From assembly GCA_026874595.1 (NCBI GenBank), contig CM049311.1, forward strand, positions 69,297,453 through 69,361,452: a DNA stretch of 64,000 nucleotides, given 5' to 3'. The notes beneath the pieces were generated by a model that was not told the DNA's origin, made no database searches, and was given only the letters and a program-made list of their open reading frames with translations. The first letter of the stretch is position 1; each line of letters begins with the position of its first letter. The position numbers were made by a program, and so were the translations under genes. The stretch comes from Sipunculus nudus. Lineage: Eukaryota; Annelida; Sipuncula; Golfingiida; Sipunculidae. Shown piece after piece: positions 1 through 11,325 of the stretch.

Positions 1-2558
1 ACAGTGAGACAGGACTATGATCACTCTGATACATTCTCAAATTTGTGTCAATGCCACCAGACATGATGTGTTGTCAACTGCACTTGACTCATCATTTTTC
101 TGTCATAATGTTAAAATAACGACCCCCGTCCAGTGCTAAAAGGTTATTTGATTTAATATGCAACAATATGTGCGTCCTTACTGTTTTGCCTAGATTTACA
201 AAACAAGACTTTTTTTCCTATATGTGGACATAGAAGAGAAAAAAGTCTGTATGGATGGTATATTGATTTCAAGTTAAATGTTGCTAGCAGAGTGTGCAGA
301 TTATTTAAAGCTTCCTTTGTTGGAAAATATACAATGTTTTAAATATTCAGATTTCATCAGAAAAAAATATTTTTTCAAAGATTTCCATTTAAATACCACA
401 GGTGGAAAAAACACAATTTTAAACAGTAAGGTTCCAACTGAAATGTCTCTGGTTGTATAGAAATAGCATAAAAATTCTCTTTATCACTACCAAAGAGACA
501 TCATAAAGCTGATAAAATATCTGATTTAATCTGAAGAAAATTCTTAATTCCAGAGAAAAAGAAAAAGAGGTGGACCTTTGATATTGGTCACCAGGGTCCA
601 CCAGTAACAACTCAACCCTTTACTGTTTGGATTAGCCTGCAGATTGTCACAATCTTATTATTCAGATTAATTTTGCATTCAGTTTTTTCCACATTTTGAC
701 ATTAATCCATAAAAGATAAATTAACTCAGTAACCATTCAAGGTTTCTTTGTGAAATTTTCAGCATTAAATTTCAGGTATATGTCCTTTATGTTAATTATA
801 ATTTTTTTGCATACCTCTTTTGATATGTATGTAACTAAGGTAAAAACAGGTGAATCTGTAATACTTGACGCTGTATTTCCCTATACTGGTATATCACCAA
901 AGTGACCCCTTTATCTGTGGGAAATATAAGGAATTTTTTCTCATGTAATATTAATTAAAGGTAAGTAAAAGGTAAATGATTTGGTTTAATTATGGAAAGG
1001 AAACCACCAACGAACCAGAATGTGCAAATAAAATTTGATTTTACTGTGGAAATCAAATATTTTTCACCTGAAAAGCTTGCTGACCAAAGAAGCATATTCT
1101 ATGACTTGGTTAATATATAACACATAAGTTTACCTGTACAAGTAAGTAAAGGTAAGTACAGGTAAATTTCACATGAGTGAAAGTCAATCATTTTTATTTA
1201 TTTCCAACAAGTATGTGTCTGCCCCAGTTTGAATCTTGATCACATGATAGAACAACTCTTGACAATTCGCTCTTTCATTTAAGTACAAATATGATGGATG
1301 ACAATTGATATTTCATCCCCAAAACTTGTGCCAATTACTGGTATGTAAAATGACCTTTAGAGGGTGTTTAAGGGCACCTTGAAATCTACCTCTGTGACAA
1401 GCCGCGGGTGCTAGAGGGCGCTGTGGGAGTTTAAAGGCTTAAATGTGGAATCATTCATCGTCATAGAGATTTTTTTCTGGTTGAAGATTTAATAATAATA
1501 ATAAAGTATTTAACATAAAACTGATCATATCAAAAGAATATTTTCATATGATAACATTTTTAGTTGAAACAAACATTTGTAATATTGGTTATGAGTTAAA
1601 ATCCTATGAGAATATTTTTTAAATTGTTTTTGTTGCAAGATCTAATGATATATAATTACATAATTTTTTTATATAATGGTTAATATTGCCATTTTCTTTG
1701 TCATTTTCAATCAAACAAGTTTTCATGGTATTGCCAGGATTCTGGACAGATTTATAATTTAAATATAATACTGGATGCAATGCCAAAAGACTATGAGCCA
1801 TTGTGTATAACCTGAAGTGGGGTGGCAATTAATATATTAATGATTAGGCTTTTAACTGGCAGCATCTTAACATAAATGATGACAAACAATTATGTATGCA
1901 CATGCAAAGAAGTCAAATTATCTAGAAACAAGGGCTTTCAGGCACAAATAGTCCCTTGCTTGTATTTATCTAGCAGGTGTGGCATCAGTGACACTCAAAT
2001 ATCCACAAACATTGGGAAGAATTCCTTTCAATTTCAATATCCTTGCAAAATAAAAACTGGATTTACAAAGAAAATGCACGATTATCTTTTTATTTATCCA
2101 GATGACCCTGTTTTACCTGCATGGGAGCCAAGGGGAATGTAACTTGTAAACTAGACAGACCTGGACAAGAGGGGGACATGTTATCAAAAATTGATGGCTG
2201 TCATGGTTGTGGCCAAGAAATATGCCTGTAACATTTGATATGAACAGCTCCTGCTGTCGCTGGCACTAGAATTAACATTACATATGCAAACATCTGAAGC
2301 TGTCAGATACTGTGATTGGTAACATGTGGATTTGCATGGATTGGCTATTTTGAATATAAACCAAATTACACACCCTTGGTCTAAGATACAGTTGACCATG
2401 ACAGAAAAAGCTAAAATGTAAACATTTTCTACCTAATGAGGAATAAGCAGAAAATACCATTTTACCTCACAGATAGTAAGCTTCCACAAAAAGTCAATCA
2501 GAAGTGAACATTAAACATGTAAACACAATTTGATAATAGCAGGATGTTGGTTTATTAT
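1..2558. other. AT-rich non-coding DNA, no gene seen
   Basis: No open frame here has recognisable protein similarity and no repeat family of the window is obvious. A short GC-richer patch near 1380-1430 is the only compositional change. A minus-strand stretch at about 2184-2277 (after a possible acceptor TTCTAG, ending in a TGA stop) translates to a hydrophobic segment that could be a distant later exon of the SWSAP1-like gene at 4662-4817. The similarity is too weak to annotate as coding. Confidence 0.5.
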
Positions 2559-3540
2559 AAAAGTTAAAAGATTCTGGACCAGGTTTAAAAACCTGAAATC
2601 AGAAAATTTAGCGATCAGCAAAGTTATAAGTCCTGTGAAAACATCAGTCTCAAATTTGTTCTATTAAATGTAGTGATGGGCTGATGATCAAAATAATCAA
2701 TGATCAGCCTGGTTGATGTAAATGATCTATTCATCGATCTTGCAGTGCCATAATCAATTGCAAATTTTCACAGTCACTTAGGATTTGAAATGAGGAAAAG
2801 GGTGCTTAATATACATATACTATATATATATATATAACTATATATATTACTGATGATTGATCATGAAATTACAACCAATTAACAACACTAACTAAATGTA
2901 GTATTGATTCAATTTCTGTAGCTCCAAGAAATCCTTGCATTAATGTGAAAGCTATAGTGTTCTTATATAATGAGTTATCAGAAGGACATTGGAAAAGACC
3001 ATTTAGGACCGTAAAAAGTTGTTACACAAAGATGGCGCACCTGCATGTTTAAATCACAAGGCAGTCATATGACCAATATGTCTAAAACATTTGGTAATGA
3101 TGGATGGAGTGGTTATTGAGATAAAAGGTTAAAGATTTTGCACCATATATGGAAACATGTAAACATATAACACCAGTTATACAATCAGCACACTGTGGAA
3201 ACATCAGTCTTAAAATAATTCTATTCAATATAGTGTTAATCAAATTCCTGTAGCTCCAAGGAATTCTTGCATCAGATTTGAAGGCTCAAGTATTCTTATT
3301 TACTGACTTATCTGAGGGAAAGTGAAAAAACATATTTTGGTCCAAGGAAAGTCACTAAGCAGAGGTGGCACAACCTGCAGGTTATCACATATCACATGTC
3401 AGTCATGTGATCACACTGAGCAAGTCCATAAAATTTTGTGAAGAAAGCAGAAGGGGTTTTAGATATGTCTGGTAAAAGATAGGGCAGGACAGATGGATGG
3501 GAAGACGTGCAGACAGACATGGACCGATAATTTTTAGTAG
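2559..3540 (+). repeat. Degenerate two-copy tandem duplication
   Basis: Two related blocks follow one another. Shared phrases are 'aacatcagtct', 'tgtagctccaag' and 'cttgcat', each found near 2640-2950 and again near 3200-3270, both followed by a matching stretch ending in 'cagtcatrtgacc'. The copies are old and diverged. The first is interrupted at 2671-2890 by a hAT-like MITE, so the second copy shows the pre-insertion state. Confidence 0.6.
2671..2890. mobile_element. hAT-like MITE, 220 bp, with 8-bp target duplication
   Basis: The segment begins TAGTGATGGGC and ends AACAACACTA. The inverted ends therefore read TAGTGATGG and TAGTGTTGT, resembling the hAT terminus (C/T)AGNGATGGGC. It is flanked by ATTAAATG (2663-2670) and ACTAAATG (2891-2898), an 8-bp duplication with one mismatch, as hAT transposases make. 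The sister tandem copy near 3225-3245 reads through without the insert. GATCAAT/ATTGATC motifs occur near both ends. There is no coding capacity. Confidence 0.6.
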
Positions 3541-4661
3541 ATTTAAAATCCTAACCCTATGAGAAATATTAGAAAGATGGGAATACCAGTAGCGAACACC
3601 ATGAAAACTTATTCTTGCGATGAGTGTTGACAAGCTAGCCATGACCTTGACCTTTCAAGTTGATTTACAAGTCAGACAGAATCCACTCTCAATAATTTAA
3701 GTATAAGTCTATACAACATAATTCATGGTAAAGAAGGTATAGAACATAATAAATTAATATTTGATCATGTCATTTTATTCCTTCCAATCATCAAACATGA
3801 TTTTTTCAACCAAATCATATCACTTATAACTTGTCCAAAATACCCGGCAAGTTACCAATGCCAAACTGCTTAATTTACGCTCACAAGTTTAAAGAAATAT
3901 ATGTATTAACAGTAACAATAAAATGTATATTAAAGTTTAAAAAGACTGATATAATCCTTAAATTCACAGGAAATAAATATATTGCTTGTTGCTTGCTGTT
4001 CAAATGCATTTTTGTTGATAGTGTAAAATTAGTCAGGAATTAGGGCCCCATTATGCCCAGTTCCTGGAAATAGCAGTCTTTTGGCCGAGCTGGGTCCTGA
4101 TGAGTCAATAGTCCATAGCCTCATGGCTAACAATCTTTTGAAAAATCAGTTTAATTCAATTGGTTAAAACAGATTCAGAGATAATATTTATTTCAGATAC
4201 AGTTAGATTTTACTTTATTCTTCTTACATGTCCATCATTGAGCCCATAGCTGTGTTGAATATACATTAATCATAAACCATATGTCTAAATCTGCACGTGT
4301 TATATATCTGTCAAGAATTCTACAGTAGTTTCTGAAGCATGTCCCAGTACAAATCCTCAAATAAGATACAAGACTTCAGTCCTTTTGTATATATAAATCC
4401 AGTTTCCCAGATCCAGACTGTCATATATAACTGAATTAATAAATTTCAATTTTTTTTTTAATTTTAGAAACTTAGTTTCTGAAATTATTACACCATTATA
4501 AATCATAGAAATGAGATGGCCTATAAGAACCTAATTTTTGGGGGTTTTTTTTGTGTCCGTAATTTTCTGATGAATTGGGTCCATATTTGTGCCATTACCT
4601 TAAGTTGTTCAGCTATTAAGTGTCCTGGTACTGACCTTAACTACTGGTGGGAAGTACTTAC
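3541..4661. other. AT-rich DNA, no gene seen
   Basis: Probably intron or downstream flank of the minus-strand exon at 4662-4817. I looked on the minus strand for the next SWSAP1-type exon, expected to carry a hydrophobic Walker B strand, and found none I can defend. Confidence 0.4.
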
Positions 4662-4817
4662 AAGAATTTGAGTAGGCGGGCCTTTGCTGGGTCTGTACAT
4701 GGCATCCCATGAACCATCAGTGGCATACGAGAAAGAGGCTCCTTACATATGAAGGTCACATGACAACCCTCACTGATGTAGCTCACAGCTGCTTGAAACA
4801 GGAGAGAGGTCTTGCAC
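4662..4817 (-). CDS. SWSAP1: SWSAP1-like ATPase, one internal exon (partial)
   Basis: The minus strand translates from about 4813 as KTSLLFQAAVSYISEG, then a beta-strand-like VTFIC, then PLSRMP, and later DPAKARLLKF. This follows the start of SWSAP1, where Walker A GSGKTALLF is followed by a helix ending in GEG, a hydrophobic strand, PLQSMP and a conserved basic helix. SWSAP1 pairs with SWS1/ZSWIM7 and supports RAD51 loading in homologous recombination. The exon has a consensus donor (GTAAGT, 4661-4656) and an acceptor TTTTCAG at 4818. With that acceptor the residue before Lys is Cys, not the Walker A Gly. An alternative AG seven bases inside (exon from 4810) would let the upstream exon supply GK. 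Neither the first exon nor later exons were found, so it may be a long-intron gene or a remnant. Confidence 0.6.
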
Positions 4818-5045
4818 CTGAAAATTAACAACATGGATCAGTGGTCTCTGTGATAGCAAACAAATTGAAACCATGTTTTCACGTCCTATCTTTTGCTCGC
4901 CAATTTTTGTCCAGAATTCTGTCACTTTCAAATTCTCTTTCACTTTCTTTTTTTAATTTTCCATTTTTACTTAAAGGGGCCTATTCTATTTAAAGGGGCC
5001 TATTCTGAGATCTTATTAACCAAAAATAATCCCTTGAACCTTTTA

Positions 5046-6052
5046 TAACAAGGGACCCATGGGTCACGGCACTCAGATTAAGTTTGAAATTTTTGCAAAT
5101 GTAAAATATTCAAAATATTTTATTGTAATGTTTTTCATTTATATAAGCATATGAGAAGCTAAGAAGAAAGGGGCCCTCCTACTGGGTTATAGTAAAGTTC
5201 TAAATATATGATTGCAAACTAATACTCTGACAAGACTGTCATGAAGAAAAAAAGTGAAGTTTTGAGATACTGTGATGCATATGAAAAATTTACAGATGGA
5301 CAGGCAACTGAACAGAATGGACTAATACTTTTATTTCACTTTCAAGGGAATAATGCATTTAAGTTTATATATGAGCCTATTTTTTTAGCATATCCACTTT
5401 TTCCATTAATAGTTTTTATCTGATTCATTTTTTTTATTTACAAGTTTTATAAATTTGTAATAAAAAAAACTGAAAATATAAGTTAGAATATTAAAATTAT
5501 TATATATCCAGAGTGTAGCTCATATTGGGTCATATTATGCATACACATATTTTTTAATTTTTAAATCACAAATGTTTAGACTGAATTTAAAAGAAAATAA
5601 TGCCACAACATGGCATCTACAAGATTATTCCTTGAATCACTATTAAAAAGTTTTGCACATTGGAGTTTTCAGTACATGCTTAATTTTATTCACCGAAATA
5701 AAATAAAAGATTCAGTAAATTTGATAAAAATAAAAATCTTTTCAAATAAATTATACACACTGTTGGTTGAATGAGGGACAAACAACATCATTATGCTAAT
5801 TACAATCTCAGCTATAATTTATTACTGGAATTAATAGTCAATTTTACACCAAGTTTTTACTCTTCTGAAGTAAGGAATTACTTATCTGAAGAACATCCAC
5901 ACTCTCATAGCAATACACCACTTTGTGGACACAATTAAATGTGCACTTTAATCATTGTAACCCTGGTGGTACAATACAAAATCTAAAATGTAGCATAGCC
6001 AAGAATAAAATAAAATACAGAAAATTATAACATTCATCTAGTTAATGCACCA
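5046..6052 (-). mobile_element. Element X, tail portion, cut by the inverted-duplication edge
   Basis: Starts at AACAAGGGACCCATGGGTCA, which contains the palindrome GACCCATGGGTC and marks the tail of family X. It matches the tail of the full copy at 58846-60702 (inverse orientation) and interior stretches at 19661-20403 and 25316-26210. The match ends at 'gttaatgcacca', just where the other copies run into a G-rich tract, and arm sequence follows at 6053. The missing remainder would be the middle and the TTAGCTCAG head. Non-coding. Confidence 0.7.
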
Positions 6053-7550
6053 CTCTGCAGAGTTTAATAATTTAGAGTTCAAAGCTATCACTCTTCACAA
6101 ACCTGTGTTTGAATCAATATAGACATGTTCAGATCACTGGAACTTTTGAAAACAGGACTGGGCACAACAAAAACAAAATAAAGTTTTGGCAATATCTTTC
6201 ATGTCAGTGTTCGGAATTATTAATGGCCTACAAGCCCCATACTTGTACAAGCTTGTATAAGTTGGCCTGATACTAGATTTTAAGAATGTATTAATCATCC
6301 TGTTCTATGATTTAAGAATGATGTTTAAAATCAGAGTGATGAAAGTGTTTCATGAAATGATAAGGACATTTGGTTCCAAAATTGGTATGTTATTAATATT
6401 TCAATATGCAAGGCATGCCAATCTGTAAAACACTTGATTTCAATGCCTTGAATAAGTTACTGAAACAAAACTGGTCAACAATTTTTTTATCAAATGTTTC
6501 CTAGATATAAAACATCTGTATTACATATGAATAGTTGGAATACATAGTGTGCAAAAACACATACTCATTTATTCTATGTAATGTAAACCAGATGTGGACT
6601 CTAATATGCAGTTTACAAAATAACGCAAGTATTACACAAGGAACTATGATCCCCAAAGAATCCATAAAACCACTATTGGTTCAGATGACAGGTTTATTTT
6701 TCATCTGTTCTGTTTCAAAGTAAAGTTATCTGTCCAAGGAATGCAGATAAATGTGATTGTGAACACCTTTTATAATTCTGCAATATATATACTTATGGCA
6801 CATAAAATCATGACACAGGTTCACTCACTAGCATGGTGTACAACCTGTGTGCACAATTACAGCATTGTCTGTGCATCAGTTGCCATCCAGGGAATAGAAT
6901 GATTACATATATGTTATTATGGTCATATATGCCTGTGCTAATAATTTATAATTAGTGACCTCTTGACAATAAGTATGATAAATATAAAACAAATATTCCT
7001 ACTAGTGTTACTGGAGGACTGATAACCATTTGATATAAACTCAACTAATTTTCAATTTTTTACTCATATTGTCCTGAACATGCATATATTTGACACAGTG
7101 GACATTCACTTATATTTCCTCTTTTTTTATGAATGTCAGACTGGCCCTCATAGCTAAGCATTATCCTAATAACACGATTTATATCAGACAAAAAACTCAT
7201 ATTGTCTCAGGCATAATAACGTCACAACCATTTCGTGGTTACTATGACTAATGGGGATTGTTTGTAATTATGGTAATATTTTCTTACATGATGCCACGGC
7301 ATATTCTTATTTTGAACCAATGAATAATTTTCATTTTAAAAATATATTCACATTGACTGTGGAAAGAGGTTTTACATTGATGGAGTTCTTTAGACCGGTG
7401 CTGATTGTACATAATATTCAGTAATATCTCAGCTGCTAATCAGGATATTAAATAACATCATCATTCAATGTTAATTCTATAACCAACTAGATAAAGCTGT
7501 ATTTGCATGCAAATACATAAAACACCCCATGGTCACATAATTTCAGGAAT
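6053..7550. other. Arm segment without genes
   Basis: AT-rich, no coding signal and no clear repeat. A perfect 18-bp palindrome, GTATTTGCATGCAAATAC, lies at 7499-7516 and holds the POU/octamer word ATGCAAAT on both strands. Its mirror is at 52210-52227. Whether any factor binds it is unknown. Confidence 0.5.
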
Positions 7551-8387
7551 GTATTCAAGATATGCCTAAAACCACTTTTTGGTGATATTTAGTCATGCAA
7601 AAGTGAAAATAAATTGCACAAATATAGGTCAAGGTCAACCTAAAGTTTATCAGATTGAAAGATTCATTAGTTGATGCCTTCCACTAAATAAGAACAAAAT
7701 CCCGTTAAAACCCTTGGTGCTATCGCATGTGAGTCTAATGTGACTTGACATTGACAGCTTAAGTCAGGTCATGAGCAAAATGGTTACTATTAATAGAACT
7801 GATGAATGATGCATGGTTCGGTCCCTTCTGATGAATAAAAGAGGAGCCAATAGCATTTATATAAGCACAGTCTGACCTAGTATTATGGCTTAATTATGTC
7901 AGAGTGACCTAATTTAAGAAATCCATGTAGAATTAGTATAATGCAATACTGATATACAAGAATATTTGACAATATGCCTAGGATACACCTGAAACCACTT
8001 TTTGATGATAATTAGTCATTGGTGAAAATGCTTAAGTGTTAATAAATTGTACAAATATGGGTCAAGGTCAACCAAAAGTTAAACAGTTCGAGAGAGTCAT
8101 AAGTAGCAGTCTTCCACTAAATTTTAAAAAAATCCAATTATAACCTTTGGTGCTAATGCGCTTAAAAACGAACTAAGCCCATAGTCTACTGCCACTTGAC
8201 CTTGAGAGCATGTGTCAAGGTCATGAGCAAAATGAGTACTATAACACGAATTGATGAATAATGCATGGTTTGGTACAGTTCTGATGAATAATAGAGAAGC
8301 CAATATCATTTATATAAGCACACTGTCTGACCTAGTTTTATGGCTAAATAATGTCAGAGTGACCTAATTTCAGAAATCTATGAAGAG
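7551..8387 (+). repeat. About 412-bp tandem modules A and B
   Basis: Two copies of one module. The word 'tatgccta' followed by 'ccacttttt' recurs at 7561 and 7973, and both copies carry 'gtcaaggtcaacc', 'atgcatggtt', 'tctgatgaata' and 'gtcagagtgacctaattt'. A third module C starts at 10284. Module B is split from C by element H2, whereas the A-B junction (near 7920-7945) is uninterrupted and serves as the empty-site reference. Mirror at 51339-52175. Confidence 0.7.
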
Positions 8388-10283
8388 CTAGATGTGGTCG
8401 GACAATGGTCCTCAGAAGGCCCCACATTTCTGGTAGTGCTGAACCAGTTTACATATGGGTGAAAAGTTTAGGTTGAAGTTGAAAATTATGATAAACAGAA
8501 TTAGATTTTTATCCATATGCATGAGGGAAAAAAAACCTACTTGTTCAAATAATATTAAAGAAGATATGTCTGAAATAATGTGTGCAATAGAAAATCACCG
8601 ATTGTACTCTTTTGCCCATATTTTTTTTGGAGCAAGTCTGTATTTCAAAAGGTCAGAAGCCCCATATATGCACCAATGATCCCTGTGAATTTGAGAAAGA
8701 TCAAGCATGTTCTTGTTGAGATATCGGGTGCGAAAGAAAATCAATGATTGTGCTCTAGCAGCCATATTGGAATTTCAACAGGTCTGCAATTCGATAGAGA
8801 TAGAGCCCTTATAGGTACCAATCATTTCTGTAAATTTGGGAAAGCTGCAGTATGTTGTTGTTGAGTTATGGTGTGTGAAAGAAAATCAGCGATTGACCTG
8901 TGGCGGCCATATTGGAATTCCGACAAGTCTGTAATTCAATAGGTCTGGAGCCCTTATATGTACCAATCATCCCTGTCAATTTAGGAAAGCCGAAGTATGT
9001 TGTTTTTGAGTTATCATGTGTGAAAGAAAATCGGCAATTGGGCTGTGCCAGCCATATTGGAATTCGGAGAGGTGTGTAATTCAATAGGTCTGTAGCCCTC
9101 ATATGTACCAATCATTCCTGTGAATTTGGGAAAGTGGAAGTATGTTGCTGTTGAGATATCGTGCGCGAAAGAAAATCAGCGACTTGGCTGTAGCAGCCAT
9201 ATTGGAATACTGACAGGTCTCTAATGCAAAAAGTCTGGAGCCCTCGTATGTACAAATCATTCCTCTGAATTTGGGAAAATTGAAGTTTGTTGTTGTTGAG
9301 TTATTGCGTGTGAAAGAAAATCAGCGTTTGGGCTGTGGCAGCCATATTGGAATTCTGACAAGACTGTAATTTGATAGGTCTGGAGTTCTCTTAAGTACCA
9401 ATCATCCCTGTGAATTTTGGAAAGCTGCATTATGTTGTTGTTGTGTTATCACGAGGGAAAGAAATTCAGCAATTTGGCTGTGGCAGCCCAATTTAGAATT
9501 TCAACAAGTCTGTAATTCGATAGGTCTGGGGCGCTCATAGGTACAAATCATCCCTCTGAATTTGGAAAATTGAAGTATGTTGTTGTTGAGTTATTGCGTG
9601 TGAAAGAAAATCAGTGATTGGGCTGTGGCAGCCATACTGGAATTCTGACAAGACTGTAATTTGATAGGTCTGGAGCCCTCATAGGTACCAATCATTCCTA
9701 TGAATTTGGGAAAGCTGCAGTAAGTTGTTGAGTTATCACATGCGACAGAAAATTAGCAATTTGGCTGTGGCAGCCCAATTTAGAATTTCAACAAGTCTGT
9801 AATTCGATAGGTCTGGAGCGCTCATAGGTACCAATCAACCTTGTGAATTTGGGAAGGCTGCAGTAAGTTGTTGTTGAGTTATTTTGCGTGAAAGAAAATC
9901 GGCGATTGAGCTGTGGCGGCCATATTGGAATTCCGACAAGTCTGTAAGTCGATAGGTCTGGAGCCCTCTTAGGTACCAATCATCCCTGTGAATTAGGGAA
10001 AGCTGCAGTATGTCGTTGTTGAGTTATCACATGCAAAAGAAAATCAGCAATTTGGCTGTGGTAGCCATATTGGAATTCCGACAAGTCTGTATTTCAAAAG
10101 GTCTGGAGCCCTCATAGCTATAGGTACCAATCATCCCTGTGAATTTGGGAAGCTGCAGTATGTTGTTGTTGAGTTATTGCGCGTGAAAGAGTCACTGACG
10201 GAAGGACAGACAGACAGACTGACACGGTGATCACTATAGGGCCTGCTTGACAATAGGGCCCCGCCTGTCAAGCGGGGCCCTAA
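8388..10283 (-). mobile_element. Element H2 (left copy), Helentron-like, non-autonomous
   Basis: Read on the minus strand it begins TTA, then TAGGGCCCCGC, a 7-base loop and GCGGGGCCCTA (a perfect 11-bp stem). GTCTGTCTGTCCTTCCGTC follows, then about ten or eleven diverged tandem units of about 145 bp, and it ends in the small hairpin GGAC-CATT-GTCC followed by GACCACATCTAG. The TTA start, 3' hairpin and CTAG end resemble Helitron/Helentron non-autonomous elements and the tandem-core 'pearl' elements of bivalves. Short open frames inside (for example 8866-9111 minus) are translations of the tandem unit, not genes. The A-B junction shows insertion without target duplication. Confidence 0.7.
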
Positions 10284-10985
10284 TCAGTATGATGCAATAT
10301 TGCTATACAAGAATATTTGACAGTATGCCCAAGATACACCTTAAACCGCTTTTTGATCATATTCAGTCATTAGTAAAATTACCAAAGTGGTAAAAAATTG
10401 CGCAAATATGGGTCAAGGTCAATCAAAAGTCAATCAGTTCGAGAGAGTCATTAGTCGATGCCTTCCACTTAATTTGAACAATATCCAATTAATACCCTTA
10501 GTGCTATTGTGCTAACAAACAAATAGTGTCCACAGTCCACTGTGACTTGACCTTAAGACTTGTTAACTTGCATAACTGGGAAACTGGTTTAATGGTCCAA
10601 ATGACCGAAATCGCAAGTAAAAGGGCTTTGCAACTCGAAGTAAGGGTCGTTCACAAGGATTGAGTTCGGTTCTCAAATGGCATGGCTGGGTCTCCGCTGC
10701 TGGGATCGGTAGAGGGAATGCGGGTTGCTTCGGGCTTTGTGGCTGTGGGTGCTGTAGCTTTCTAACAAGGACTTCAACCCAGGAGAGAAGATGGCGCCCT
10801 CTATGGCTCCTTGCTTGGCTTGGCGTGGCACTGCGACTGTTGGCTCAGAGAACATGCTTAAGGAGCGCACAGGGCTGAGGTCTTGACCGCAGCAACCTGT
10901 AGCTGCTCGATGAGCGTATACTTCTTAATAACTGGACATAATAAGAGCATAAGTCAAGGTCACAGCACCAAGAAACATTTTTTTT
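10284..10985 (+). repeat. Module C, third 412-bp unit, split by a GC-rich insert
   Basis: Resumes the module sequence after H2: 'gatgcaatattgctatacaag' and 'gggtcaaggtcaa' parallel modules A and B. It breaks after 'gacttgacct' near 10553 and resumes at 'gagcataagtcaaggtca' near 10945, which parallels 'gagcatgtgtcaaggtca' of module B. The gap is the insertion at 10559-10941. Confidence 0.6.
10559..10941. mobile_element. 383-bp GC-rich insertion of unknown family
   Basis: Bounded by TAAGA on both sides (10554-10558 and 10942-10946), which could be a 5-bp target duplication. The uninterrupted module B shows 'ccttgagagcatg' at the same point. The centre (about 10640-10910) is strikingly GC-richer than the rest of the arm and contains GATGGCGCCCTCTATGG. 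No terminal inverted repeats are seen. Frames of 65-72 codons exist on both strands, but I recognise no protein. Confidence 0.45.
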
Positions 10986-11325
10986 GCTTCAATAATATAT
11001 AATTATGATAATATTTAAAGGTGCCAGCATTTAGGAGATAAGAGTATTTAAAAGGTGCAGAAGCGGGGGCCCTACCAGTTAAACAAAAAGCTCCCTGATG
11101 TGGCACTTAAATATCAAAGCTCTATCCCCAGCAGGCAAAAGGCTAGCACTTTCTCACTAAAACAGTAACGAAGCCCCCAGGACCAAATGCTCACCTGTGT
11201 ATGTGTACACATTTTATGTAATAGCAAAACAAATAATATATTCCTGAAGACTTTAGATTTATTAACAAGGCCTACAGGCCTAATGTGAACCTGTGCATTT
11301 GGAAATACACCAGGTATAATGCTTC
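10986..11325. other. Arm segment without genes
   Basis: No coding signal. On the minus strand, around 11050-11090, 'gtttaactggtagggccc' resembles a tRNA A box (promoter-like relic of a SINE), but no matching B box is convincing. Confidence 0.3.

Noticed and set aside
2184-2277. Possible later SWSAP1 exon on the minus strand
   Set aside because: Only a loose hydrophobic similarity, no usable donor, and the frame stops; kept as a remark only.
5241-5423. Conserved 60-90 codon frame shared by X1, X3 and X4
   Set aside because: The frame is disrupted differently in each copy, so there is no sign of selection for a protein.
8866-9979. Several minus-strand frames with similar peptides
   Set aside because: They read through the 145-bp tandem units of H2; frame is lost between units and no start or domain is consistent.
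8690-10190. Regular repeats considered as a CRISPR-like array
   Set aside because: Units are diverged over their full length with no constant-repeat/unique-spacer pattern, and the DNA is eukaryotic.
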